Of a stretch of 64,000 nucleotides of DNA, positions 9,391-18,222 are shown one piece after another. Each line of letters begins with the position of its first letter. Position 1 is the first letter of the stretch. The position numbers and the translations under genes were made by a program. The stretch is taken from positions 1,240,001-1,304,000 of the forward strand of contig NC_010161.1 in assembly GCF_000196435.1 (NCBI RefSeq). The letters run 5' to 3'. The DNA is from Bartonella tribocorum CIP 105476 (GTDB lineage Bacteria > Pseudomonadota > Alphaproteobacteria > Rhizobiales > Rhizobiaceae). Under the pieces are notes generated by a model, which saw only the letters and a program-made list of their open reading frames with translations, made no database searches and was not told where the DNA came from.

Positions 9391-9565
9391 AAGCAACATC
9401 TAGCACTTAAACCCATTTCGTAATATCACCTCTATTAATAGTATAAACGGAAAGCCATTGAACACGATCATTTTTACGCTTATGAAACATGCAAATCAGT
9501 ACACTTCATAGTTGTTTGTCATCCTCTAATGTTTCAGACCCTTTGAGCATTTTTAAGAGGTATTT
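9391..9565 (-). pseudogene. Decayed relic of a small gene, homologous to the relic at 38155-38443
   Basis: On the reverse strand the sequence begins AAGGAATAAAATACCTCTTA, nearly the same as the start region of the relic near 38443 (AAGGAATAAAAATGCCTCTT), but the ATG has become ATA. Shared blocks follow in the same order: ACATTAGA, CGTAAAAATG, CAATGGCTTT and a TTAAAAAAAGC/TTAAAAAAGC block. Several stops break every frame. The family is unknown; the match between the two copies is read directly from the bases. Confidence 0.55.
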
Positions 9566-9697
9566 TATTCCTTCATAGCTTTTTACTCACACATCATCAG
9601 CCCCTTTTTGACATACAAAATAATGAGTTATTACTATAAATCTATGTGTTATCAATGAACAACATAAGCGCTCTATTGTTTATTATTGTGCTTTGAA

Positions 9698-9719
9698 TCA
9701 TATCATATTAATGATATGA
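9698..9719. repeat. Short inverted repeat followed by a T-run
   Basis: TCATATCAT and ATGATATGA are perfect 9-base arms around a 4-base loop, followed after five bases by a run of T on the forward strand. The layout is terminator-like but the stem is A+T-rich and weak. It may be a remnant of a lost transcription unit. Confidence 0.35.
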
Positions 9720-10115
9720 GGCACTTTTTTTCATATTGTTATTAAGCATTTAGATTTCAGTGTTGCTCTTACACCATTTTGTTTTTCATAAGAAAAATAA
9801 ATTATATTAAAATAATGAATCATATCTCTTTGAGAGAGTATAATAATATATTTATAATAATGATAATAAATTAATTAAAAATATAATATATATCTTATAT
9901 TAAAGATCAAATACTATAAGATAAATAAAATAATATTTTACAATATTTATTTTATAGCATCAATTATTACTAAGAATGAATAATAAAAAAACAGTTTTAT
10001 TTAATCAATAAATTTTCATTTTTTTGTTAAGTATAATATTAAAAATAAAATCATCTTGGGAACCTGTTAGTAACACAATGGTTAATGAAGTGTTGTTTGA
10101 ACAGAGAGTGACAAG

Positions 10116-10460
10116 ATGAAACTAAATAACATTTTGAAATTAAGTATCTTTTTTATGGTGATTGTATGCGTTTCATTGATCGTCTCGATTTCAATCAGTG
10201 AAGTTTTTCATCTTCCTTATTGTCAAACCTTTATCTATAGCTCTACTCAAAGTGTCACTAAAATAGGTCAGAATTCATTTACTGCTTCACAAGTTAAAAA
10301 TTGTCTTATGCAAAATGGTTTTGAGAACATTAAACGATTGCGTTTAGATGACAAAGGCATCTGGCGTGCTTTAGTGAAATTTAAAAAGTCCCATTTTTTC
10401 GTATCCGTTGATTATTCGGGAACAATTAGCATTCAAAATGAAAGAAAAAAATATGATTGA
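10116..10460 (+). CDS. Small membrane-anchored protein with a PepSY-like segment
   Basis: A 114-residue protein with a hydrophobic N-terminal helix (about residues 8-28) serving as signal anchor or signal peptide. The rest should be periplasmic: residues from about 58 to 108 (QVKNCLMQNGFENI..., DDKGIWRALVKF, VSVDYSGTISIQ) have the pattern of a single PepSY-like domain, meaning a helix, then a GxW strand and a V-D-x-x-G turn. That reading is by eye and not a database match. GAGAG sits before the ATG. Its 3' end overlaps the next gene. Flanked by A+T-rich non-coding DNA, it looks like an accessory gene. Confidence 0.6.
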   Translation: MKLNNILKLSIFFMVIVCVSLIVSISISEVFHLPYCQTFIYSSTQSVTKIGQNSFTASQVKNCLMQNGFENIKRLRLDDKGIWRALVKFKKSHFFVSVDYSGTISIQNERKKYD

Positions 10461-10794
10461 TTTTAAAACTTATAGAAACGTTTCTGTTCATCGTTGTAAG
10501 AAAAAATTGTTCAAAAAGTGCTGTCATTCTATTAAAGAATTTGCTTTCATTGGTGGTTTAAATGGTAGCATATCAGGAGCAATCGCAGCAACTCTTGCTA
10601 CTTATGGTTATATTGCTCTTCCAGGATTTGGTCCGCTTATCGCAATGGGTATAGGAGTAGCGCTTTCTGCCGGAATGATAATAGGAGCACTGATAGGATC
10701 AGGAATGGGAGGAAGTGTCGGTATAGGCTGTATTTTATGGGAAATTTATATGAATCATAATAGACCTTTGTTTTATAAATTTCACAATGAATAG
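10438..10794 (+). CDS. Small glycine-rich membrane protein of unknown function
   Basis: From the ATG at 10438 the product is 118 residues. An alternative ATG at 10453 follows an AAAGAA-like site and would give 113; a longer frame from 10408 begins with ATT-like context and is less likely. A basic segment (about residues 10-28) precedes two long hydrophobic helices of small residues with repeated GxxxG spacing (GGLNGSISGAIAA, LIAMGIGVALSAGMIIGALIGSGMGG). This glycine-zipper pattern is shared by pore-forming or bacteriocin-like peptides and by many bacterial membrane proteins. It overlaps the upstream gene by 23 bases, so the two are probably co-translated. Function unknown. Confidence 0.55.
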   Translation: MKEKNMIDFKTYRNVSVHRCKKKLFKKCCHSIKEFAFIGGLNGSISGAIAATLATYGYIALPGFGPLIAMGIGVALSAGMIIGALIGSGMGGSVGIGCILWEIYMNHNRPLFYKFHNE

Positions 10795-11231
10795 AAAGTT
10801 ATCGTCATTTTTTTATGAACAAAACATTAAAATCATCAGCAAATTATATGCTCTGTTTTTTGATGAAATGATCATCATATTATAAATATGATAACAGCTA
10901 ACTTATTGAAATTACTTGCTTAATTTATTATTACACCTTTAAAAAATAGATTTTTTTTAAGAATCTCTTGAAGAAATGTAAGCGAGATATAATTATTCGT
11001 TCATAAAAGCTACATTTATTATAAATAAAAAAACAAGTATTATATTTAGAATATATATAATAATATATTTATTTAATGTTGCTAATAACTAATATTTATA
11101 CTTAATTTATTTTTTTAATTTAAATTTAATTCACTTATTTATATTTAATAATATATATTATTACTAAAATTTTAATTAATATAATTATTTTTATAGATAA
11201 AATTTATTTAAAATAAGCATAAAGGTATTTT
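10795..11231 (+). other. Very A+T-rich spacer upstream of sodC
   Basis: About 440 bases with no gene. From about 11020 to 11215 the sequence is nearly all A and T. It must hold the sodC promoter, but the composition gives too many -10-like matches to pick one. Confidence 0.6.
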
Positions 11232-11759
11232 ATGAAAAGAATATTATTTTTATTATTAGTTTTTATGGCATTTTTAATGCACAAAAACGCTGCATTAGCG
11301 CTCTCAACAAAAGTAAATATTTATAAACTAGAAGATAATAATTCCAAAAAGGCTATTGGTAGCATTAAAATTGAAGAAAACGCATACGGTTTGATTTTCA
11401 TCCCTAATTTATCTACTTTACCAGAAGGGATGCATGGTTTTCATGTCCATGTAAATCCTTCATGTGATACAAAAGATGGCATAATTGGTGGAAGTGCAGG
11501 TGGACATTATGATCCTGAGCATACCGAAAAACATTTAGGACCTTATAATGTCAATGGTCATCTTGGTGATTTACCAGCACTTTATGTTGATAAGAAAGGG
11601 AATGCCACGATGAGCGTTCTTGCTCCACGATTGAAAAAAATCTCTGAAATTACGGGGCACTCACTAATGATTCATTTGGGGGCTGATAATCAATCAGATG
11701 AACCATTACCGCTTGGCGGAGGTGGTGCACGTTTGGCATGCGGTATTATTAAAAAATAA
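11232..11759 (+). CDS. sodC: Periplasmic Cu/Zn superoxide dismutase
   Basis: Converts superoxide to peroxide and oxygen in the periplasm; in pathogens this protects against host oxidative burst. The 175-residue product has a cleavable signal peptide (about residues 1-23). Copper and zinc ligands are visible in HGFHVHVNPSC (near residue 74), GGHYDPEHTEKHLGPYNVNGHLGD (near 93-116) and GHSLMIHLG (near 142). The cysteines in NPSCD and ARLACG should form the conserved disulfide. An AAAGG site lies before the ATG. It stands alone between two A+T-rich spacers beside accessory genes, so an independent promoter is likely. Confidence 0.95.
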   Translation: MKRILFLLLVFMAFLMHKNAALALSTKVNIYKLEDNNSKKAIGSIKIEENAYGLIFIPNLSTLPEGMHGFHVHVNPSCDTKDGIIGGSAGGHYDPEHTEKHLGPYNVNGHLGDLPALYVDKKGNATMSVLAPRLKKISEITGHSLMIHLGADNQSDEPLPLGGGGARLACGIIKK

Positions 11760-12371
11760 AAAGCGTATTGTGGTAAATTGTATCGTATGCTTCCCTTTAT
11801 TATAAGAAGTGATAGAATTTTATTTTTTTAAATCTATTTCAATAGTTTAAATAATCTATGGGAATATTTTATAAAGTTCATATTTTTTTTTGAATGTTTA
11901 ATGCGTATGGTAAAGCAGTGAACAATAATCAAGACGAACAACAATCCAAACTAAAGAAATAGGGATATAAATTCTCCGAAAGAAGATCTCAATATGAGAG
12001 AATAATATTTTCAATGCTTGAGTAAACAAAGCAAAAAATTTGAATTTCACTCTCTACAATAGCAAATTTGTAATAAGTAATCATTATCTCGTATCTAATG
12101 AAATCACGCCCATACACAAAATAAAATGGGTCTAAAGCAGAATTTTACTCACCCCCGCTTGATGCATACACAAAATTTTGATTGATTCACTATCAATATA
12201 AGATGTCTTGAAACGATTGAATGCTATAATATTCTAATCCTTAATTTAAGTTAAAAAATAATAATTATCGTTATAAATCAATATAATAAGACAAATAAAA
12301 TAGTTTGAGTAATTTTTTATCACTCTGAACAAAAGAGCTTTTAAACAATAAAGTCTTTTTAAAAATAACCT
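11760..12371 (+). other. Non-coding spacer between sodC and the HrgA-like gene
   Basis: About 610 A+T-rich bases between convergent genes. I see no open frame, RNA or strong hairpin that I can support. A relatively G+C-richer patch near 12100-12180 has no recognisable coding content. Confidence 0.55.
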
Positions 12372-13310
12372 TCATGACCCCATATGATCCCAATCGGATG
12401 AACGCATCTCGCCGGTTTGATAAAATTGACGAATGAGCTTGATATAATGAAGAAAGTCTTTATTTTCCTCCGCTAATCTATTAGCTGTATCCCAATCAAT
12501 ATCACTGCGTTCTTTCGCTGGAATTATGATCTCACTTTCAGAAGCGTTTTCCTTGTCGAGTCTTATAAATCCAATTCCATGCAAACTTGAAAGCATCCGA
12601 AGTTCTTTTAATGTATCAACACCTTCAACTTCACTAGCCACTAAATAACTAAAATTAGCCCATGAAGAATTGCTAACCGTTTGAAAAAATGCTTTTCGTA
12701 AATTTGAACGATTGATAAGAATTTTAACTTCAAAAGACCAAAGCTTCGTCTTTTTATCAAAATATTGCAAAACGCAATCTTTGATTTCACGATTCCATTC
12801 CTTACTTAAATCTTGTATTCCTACGAGATCCGGATAAAGCCATTTATTTCCGCCCAAACCATGCTTATTATGAGAACATTTCTCATTAATGCGTTTGCTG
12901 TAAACTGCAAGTTCTGACCATAAAAATTTAGATAATAACGGATAAAGGTCATATTCTTTAATAGAACCATCTTCTTTTATACAATTTGTATTGTCCTCTA
13001 CTGCATCAATTTCAGCGCTATCTGTTTGTCTTGTAAAATAATATTGCCGTGGTCGTCCTTCAGTGGTTTTAATTTCTGGATAACGCTTTTGTAACTGAGG
13101 TCGCTGAGAGCCTATTTCAGCGACAATTTGCTGAATAAGAGCTGTATCATTCTTAAGAGGAGCGATTGTTGCCGTTGACCGCTTTTGTTTTTGGCGGCAT
13201 TTTTCTGGGTAATTTTCAAATATCCATTGAGCAATGTCTCGAGCTGTAAATTTTTTTGTCGGATTTTTCTTTAAAAAATTAAAAACAGTGTTTGTTAAAT
13301 TCAAAGTCAT
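12372..13310 (-). CDS. HrgA-like protein (COG2958-type), winged helix plus possible PD-(D/E)xK domain
   Basis: A 312-residue cytoplasmic protein. The N-terminal 90 residues (TNTVFNFLKKNPTKKFTARD, then a KRYPEIKTTEGRPRQYYF segment) look like a winged-helix/HARE-type DNA-binding module. The second half has YPDLVGIQD (about residues 159-167) and WSFEVKILI (about 191-199), spaced as the PD...ExK catalytic pattern of restriction-type nucleases, followed by a helix with aromatic residues. The layout fits HrgA proteins, known as restriction-modification-associated genes in Helicobacter. It lies 440 bases downstream of res in the same direction. Nuclease activity is inference from the motif. Confidence 0.7.
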   Translation of the reverse strand: MTLNLTNTVFNFLKKNPTKKFTARDIAQWIFENYPEKCRQKQKRSTATIAPLKNDTALIQQIVAEIGSQRPQLQKRYPEIKTTEGRPRQYYFTRQTDSAEIDAVEDNTNCIKEDGSIKEYDLYPLLSKFLWSELAVYSKRINEKCSHNKHGLGGNKWLYPDLVGIQDLSKEWNREIKDCVLQYFDKKTKLWSFEVKILINRSNLRKAFFQTVSNSSWANFSYLVASEVEGVDTLKELRMLSSLHGIGFIRLDKENASESEIIIPAKERSDIDWDTANRLAEENKDFLHYIKLIRQFYQTGEMRSSDWDHMGS

Positions 13311-13750
13311 ATGTAAAATGGTCCACTTTTATCCTCTGGATATTTCATTATATTCAGATGTTCCAAAAGAAAAAACAACAAACTGTTGAATTTTTTTTTG
13401 AAAAAAGCATATCTCTGAAATTACTCAATAAAATTAAACTATTTTTTCTGAATTTATCACTATAAACTCAAGAACTGTTTCATATAAAGTAAAGTTAGGG
13501 TGTATTTTCAGAAAAAATTGTAAATGAGCTGCAAATCTCCATAAAAAAGCCTAATCTTGTATAACTTTTCTATACATTTTTCCTTTTATTTTTATGTACT
13601 TAGAAAAAATAATTTTTTGATTTAAGTCCCCCTAATATTTTTAAATTAATGATGCGATAGTGCAAAAAATTAAAAATAATATTCAAATATTTGATCGAGC
13701 CTCACATCCGTCAATTAAAAAACTTATGTGTTTATTTTTGACGCGAAAAG
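13311..13750 (-). other. Spacer between res and the HrgA-like gene
   Basis: About 440 A+T-rich bases. No open frame longer than a few dozen codons and no convincing terminator; a weak CAAC/GTTG hairpin with a T-run near 13378 was not accepted. It probably includes the promoter of the HrgA-like gene. Confidence 0.5.
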
Positions 13751-16501
13751 TTATGAGCCCTCAAGTATAGATTCTGAAATAGTAAACTCTGCGCATAAAC
13801 CTTCAAAACTACTATTAGCTTTAATAGCATCATGGGGAATAAGAACATAATACCATTTTTTACCGCCATAAGTAGCCGCATAGCGCGTTGCATGACAACA
13901 CCATTGAACTGCAGCTTCTCTCTTTTTTAAAACAATAACGTTTTGTATTTCAGAGGCTTTTTTAGGCTCACAAAGATATTTGGCATCCTTCGTTTCTACA
14001 ACAAAGTCCGGTTCATAAGTTGATCCTTTATCATACTCTATCTTGAAAAAACCTCGAGCGGGTTTCATCCATTTCAATACTTGTGAATCATCCTCTAATA
14101 TCTGAGCAAATCGTAATTCCCCTTCTACTGAATCAAACTTTTGCAAAGGATAACAGCATTTTTTAAAACCGCTGAATACAAGTTTTTTAATATCGCTTTT
14201 AATGGCAGGAATATTACGAAAATCAACAGGAGATGTTCCTTGCGGCAACACATAATGGATAGGTGTTAAAGTTGTAAAACTTCGTGTCACTTTGATCTCA
14301 TAATCTTTTTGCGTTTCCCATTGATGTTCTCTTAATTGCGCAACAATAAAATCACTCAGCTTATGCTGATAGTGAATTAACACGTTCTCAACGGCTGCGT
14401 CATTGGGTAAATAAGATCGGAAATGCTCTACCATCTGACCAGCTAATTTTCGTAATAACAGCGTATGGCTATCATAATCGATAAAGTCATTATCAATTAA
14501 ACAACGAATGATATAATTTTCAAGATGAGGCTCTTTGATATATTCATTCTTAGAAGTAAGAAAAATGCTTTTGTGGGTACGCAATTCTCGAATTAAAAGC
14601 TCTTTACTAACAGGTTGCAAATTTAAGCTTTCTAGATTTTCCAAATCAAAATCAGAAAAACCATAAGTGAACTCACGTGAAGGTACGAGTACAATATTGG
14701 GAATATCTATCATCAATTCTGCTAATTGTTTTGTCAAAATTGTAACCACTTTTGACACGAGAGACTTTTGTGCTAGCGGCATAGTACTCATAATTTTATT
14801 GCTCATTTTTTCTTGTATCGGTGCAGAACAAAGCATTTGAGAACTTGGTAAATTATCATTCTCTTTGATAATATTCCACGCAATAGCAGCAATTTGTTGC
14901 TCTTCGGGCGTCAATATAGGGGAATCTGTATTTCGTAACATGATATTTTGTAGATCTGATGCTCTATCTATATCGCAATGACGCGTTCCCACCGTTTGCA
15001 TAAATAAAACTTCCATTTGACATGGAACCGTCACTATATCTGTTTTTTCAGAGGGTATGTCCCCCTCTTTTCCAATCTCAATATGCTTTTTTATAATTGA
15101 TTTTGGATCATTTGCACGGTCAATAATATCCTGAAAACGATCATGCGCAATGATTGTTAAACGATCAATAGCTTCTACACCGCTCCTACATCCATAAGGC
15201 AAACGCAATCCACGCCCAATTGTTTGCTCTGTTAAAATTTCTGAAGCCGATGCACGCAACGGTACAATCGTATAGAGATTGGTAACATCCCATCCCTCCT
15301 TTAATTTATTAACGTGAATAACAATTTCTGTTGGTTCATGAGGATCTTCAATCGCAATAAGCTTTTGAATATTTTGATCTTCTTCTATATTTGACTGCTT
15401 TGTATGAATCTCTAAAACTTTTCCCTTATAAGCCCCTGCAAAAAAATCATCTGACTCCAATAAATCACGCAATTTCTGTGCATGATTTGTATCTTGAGCA
15501 ACAACTAAAATAAAAGGCTTAACGAACTTTTTGTTATAATCTTTGGCATAAGCGATTAAATCTGCTTTCACGTTTTCGTGTGCAAGAATTGCATCTTGTA
15601 ATTTAATATGTTCTAACTGCTCAGATGTATAATTTTGCGGTTGAAAATCTTTACGTGTAGCAACAGCAGGCTCTTTTACAAAACCATCCCTCATAGCCTC
15701 TGCAAGTGAATAACTGTAAACAACATTTTTAAAATCTACAGGTTTTGCACCTATTGTTTTCGGTGTTGCTGTAAGCTCTATTCCTAATATAGGTTTTAAC
15801 TCATTAATTGCCGCCGCACCAGCAGAAGCACGATAACGATGTGCTTCGTCCATTAACAAAACTAAATCAGGTAGATTTGCGAGATAATCAAAATAACTTT
15901 CACCAATCGTCTCTTGTAAGCGTTTAATCCGCGGAATACTAGATTTTAGTACGCCTTTTTTATTATCCATTGTATTAATTTTAGAAATATTAAAAATATT
16001 GATAAAGGCTGTATCCCTATTTTCAAACAAACGCTTTTGTCCGTGAAAGTGGTGTTCATCAGCGCGAATACCTTTACCACTTTCATAATCTTCACCTGTA
16101 ATAATGACTGGTCTATTGGCAATAAACTCACTCATTCCACTGAAAACATATTTTGAACTTTGGGGACTAAAATCCTGTTTTAATTTTTCATAAATAGTCA
16201 AATTTGGCGCTAAAACAAAAAAGTGACGACTACGTCCTGTTAAATAAAGATAGCTGATAAAAGCGCCCATAAGTCGTGTTTTCCCAACACCCGTTGCTAA
16301 AGCAAAACAAAAAGAAGGGAAGTTTCGTTCAAAGTCTTGTACAGAAGGATAGAGATTTTTTACCAATTCTAATTCTGCAATCAAATCAGCACTTTTAGAA
16401 AGCTCTATATTTTCTAAGATGTTCACCAAAATATTTAACGATTCACGTTGAGGCTCACGCAACGATAAGCGAGCAGAAATCCTTTTTTCAACAGTGTTCA
16501 T
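13751..16501 (-). CDS. res: Type III restriction endonuclease subunit (Res)
   Basis: ATP-dependent restriction subunit that, with Mod, cuts DNA lacking adenine methylation. The 916-residue product has a superfamily 2 helicase core: Walker A ATGVGKTR (about residues 69-76), DEAH box LLMDEAH (215-221), a motif III-like ELTATP (about 242-247) and motif VI-like EQTIGRGLRLPYG (near residue 432). A C-terminal nuclease site is visible as PDFVVE at 831-836 and EPK at 845-847, the PD...ExK pattern. Length is typical and no frameshift is seen, so the gene appears intact. It starts 23 bases after the mod stop, so both are one operon. Confidence 0.93.
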   Translation of the reverse strand: MNTVEKRISARLSLREPQRESLNILVNILENIELSKSADLIAELELVKNLYPSVQDFERNFPSFCFALATGVGKTRLMGAFISYLYLTGRSRHFFVLAPNLTIYEKLKQDFSPQSSKYVFSGMSEFIANRPVIITGEDYESGKGIRADEHHFHGQKRLFENRDTAFINIFNISKINTMDNKKGVLKSSIPRIKRLQETIGESYFDYLANLPDLVLLMDEAHRYRASAGAAAINELKPILGIELTATPKTIGAKPVDFKNVVYSYSLAEAMRDGFVKEPAVATRKDFQPQNYTSEQLEHIKLQDAILAHENVKADLIAYAKDYNKKFVKPFILVVAQDTNHAQKLRDLLESDDFFAGAYKGKVLEIHTKQSNIEEDQNIQKLIAIEDPHEPTEIVIHVNKLKEGWDVTNLYTIVPLRASASEILTEQTIGRGLRLPYGCRSGVEAIDRLTIIAHDRFQDIIDRANDPKSIIKKHIEIGKEGDIPSEKTDIVTVPCQMEVLFMQTVGTRHCDIDRASDLQNIMLRNTDSPILTPEEQQIAAIAWNIIKENDNLPSSQMLCSAPIQEKMSNKIMSTMPLAQKSLVSKVVTILTKQLAELMIDIPNIVLVPSREFTYGFSDFDLENLESLNLQPVSKELLIRELRTHKSIFLTSKNEYIKEPHLENYIIRCLIDNDFIDYDSHTLLLRKLAGQMVEHFRSYLPNDAAVENVLIHYQHKLSDFIVAQLREHQWETQKDYEIKVTRSFTTLTPIHYVLPQGTSPVDFRNIPAIKSDIKKLVFSGFKKCCYPLQKFDSVEGELRFAQILEDDSQVLKWMKPARGFFKIEYDKGSTYEPDFVVETKDAKYLCEPKKASEIQNVIVLKKREAAVQWCCHATRYAATYGGKKWYYVLIPHDAIKANSSFEGLCAEFTISESILEGS

Positions 16502-16524
16502 GAAAAACTCCGCTTTTTTATATA

Positions 16525-18165
16525 TTATCCCAATAGATCTAATTCTACTTGTGCAATATCTTTATCTTTGTTGCTTCCTTTGATGTCAATCATTGGTTCA
16601 AGATTGGATATATTTAAACTGTAATCATCTCTTCCCCATTCGCATTTTTCTAATACTACACGGGGAATTTTAGTCAGTGTGAGATTCTCAAAGGATGCTG
16701 ATTTTGTATCAAAAGCTGTACAACAAATCAGTAACGAGCGATGAGAACCTACCTCTTCGCTCATAATACGCAGCTGTTCATGGGGCATGGCGCTCGTTGT
16801 AACATAAATATAATCTGTTTCCGTTGAATACCCTTGCATCCAATAATGATTTTCATCTGGTGCATAGGTAAATCCCATATGTTTGCACATGGCTTCTGAA
16901 AGCATCGCAGCATTGTATTCGCGACTAATAATCCATTGTCCCCATGGATCTTTTTGCAACAGAGAAGGTGCAAGGCGATAATAACGAAACCCACCGCCAC
17001 CTTGCCAATTGACACTTTTAGAAATTCCCCCTTGATCGGTTCCATCAATCACTTGTTTTAAACGAGGAATAATATGGGTGTGGCAATGTTCACCAAGTTC
17101 AATCATAATCCACCTGCGTCCCATTTTATGAGCAACAGCCCCAGTCGTGCCGGAACCCGCAAAGGAATCCAGAATAAGATCACCGGGGGTTGTTGCAAGT
17201 TGAATGATGCGTTCCATTAGACGCTCAGGTTTGGGAGTTGTAAAGACATGATCAGAATTAAAGGCTTTGACTTCTCTTTTGGCATCTTGATTATGCCCTA
17301 CTTCCGTATAGGGCCAAATCGTCATTGAAACCATACCATTTTTTACTTCTGATAAAAAACGCTTCAAAGAAGGAATATTGCTTCCTGTTGGACCAAACCA
17401 AATGCGATTATCTTTCAATAATTCAGAGAATTTTTTTTCACTCATAGCCCAACTTCTACCATGAGGAGGCATCACTTTGCGTCCAGAAGGTGTGACGATT
17501 TCATAAATATCTTTAAGCGTCACCCTTTTTACGGATAAGTCTCCAGGTTTCCAAGGACCACGCGGATCATTATCAGGATTTTTATAGCGTGCATCCATAG
17601 CGCTTGAACGAGGAAGCAAGTAAGGGCGCCAAATCGTTTTATCTTTGGCATAAACCATTATGAAATCATGATTATCAGAAAACCATTTTGTATCATTTTG
17701 TGGAGCATATTTCTTTTGCCAAATGATATTGTTGATGAAATTTTGGCGACCAAAAATCTCATCCATCATCACTTTAAGATAGGCTTGTTCATCATCATCA
17801 ATGGATATCCAGATACTTCCATCATCCGCAAGCAAATGATGTAATAATTCTAGCCTGTCTCTCATAAGACTGAGCCATATGGAGTGCTCCAAACCATCTT
17901 CATAATGTTCAAAGGCATTGCCTGTATTATAAGGTGGGTCGATGTAGATACATTTTACTTTTCCTGTATATTCTTGTTCAAGTGCTTTGAGTGCAAGCAA
18001 ATTATCACCAAAAATAAGTTTATTATCAAAAATATCCTGCGATGATATTTGATGCAAGGCATGATAAGACTTTTCAAAATCTTCTAACAAAATACAAGAT
18101 TTAAGTTTGGGGCGTTTCTCTTTACCAATCCAGTTAAGTTCTAATTTTTGTTTATTATAAAGCAT
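16525..18165 (-). CDS. mod: Type III DNA adenine methyltransferase subunit (Mod)
   Basis: Methylates adenine in a short asymmetric site and provides target recognition for Res. The 546-residue product has the catalytic DPPY motif as IDPPYNTG (residues 75-82) before the AdoMet-binding motif DSFAGSGTTG (333-342), the beta-class order expected for Mod. The region between (about 150-310) should hold the target-recognition domain, so specificity cannot be read by eye. No long simple-sequence repeat of the kind that makes mod genes phase-variable is seen. It lies 57 bases after the end of sufT on the same strand with no evident terminator between, so read-through from suf is possible. Confidence 0.93.
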   Translation of the reverse strand: MLYNKQKLELNWIGKEKRPKLKSCILLEDFEKSYHALHQISSQDIFDNKLIFGDNLLALKALEQEYTGKVKCIYIDPPYNTGNAFEHYEDGLEHSIWLSLMRDRLELLHHLLADDGSIWISIDDDEQAYLKVMMDEIFGRQNFINNIIWQKKYAPQNDTKWFSDNHDFIMVYAKDKTIWRPYLLPRSSAMDARYKNPDNDPRGPWKPGDLSVKRVTLKDIYEIVTPSGRKVMPPHGRSWAMSEKKFSELLKDNRIWFGPTGSNIPSLKRFLSEVKNGMVSMTIWPYTEVGHNQDAKREVKAFNSDHVFTTPKPERLMERIIQLATTPGDLILDSFAGSGTTGAVAHKMGRRWIMIELGEHCHTHIIPRLKQVIDGTDQGGISKSVNWQGGGGFRYYRLAPSLLQKDPWGQWIISREYNAAMLSEAMCKHMGFTYAPDENHYWMQGYSTETDYIYVTTSAMPHEQLRIMSEEVGSHRSLLICCTAFDTKSASFENLTLTKIPRVVLEKCEWGRDDYSLNISNLEPMIDIKGSNKDKDIAQVELDLLG

Positions 18166-18222
18166 GTGATCGTTTTTAAATCCAACTGTTTGCGGAAAAC
18201 GATGTATTTGCGAACAGTATTA

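Larger units (their letters stand above)
9092..10115 (+). other. Gene-poor A+T-rich region
   Basis: About 1 kb without an intact gene. It holds a decayed reverse-strand gene relic (about 9391-9565) and a short inverted repeat with a T-run (9698-9719). The part from about 9830 to 10060 is almost purely A and T. Nothing else convincing was found on either strand. Confidence 0.6.

Noticed and set aside
13370..13400. CAAC/GTTG hairpin followed by a T-run near the HrgA-like gene
   Set aside because: The stem is four bases only; not distinguishable from chance in this composition.
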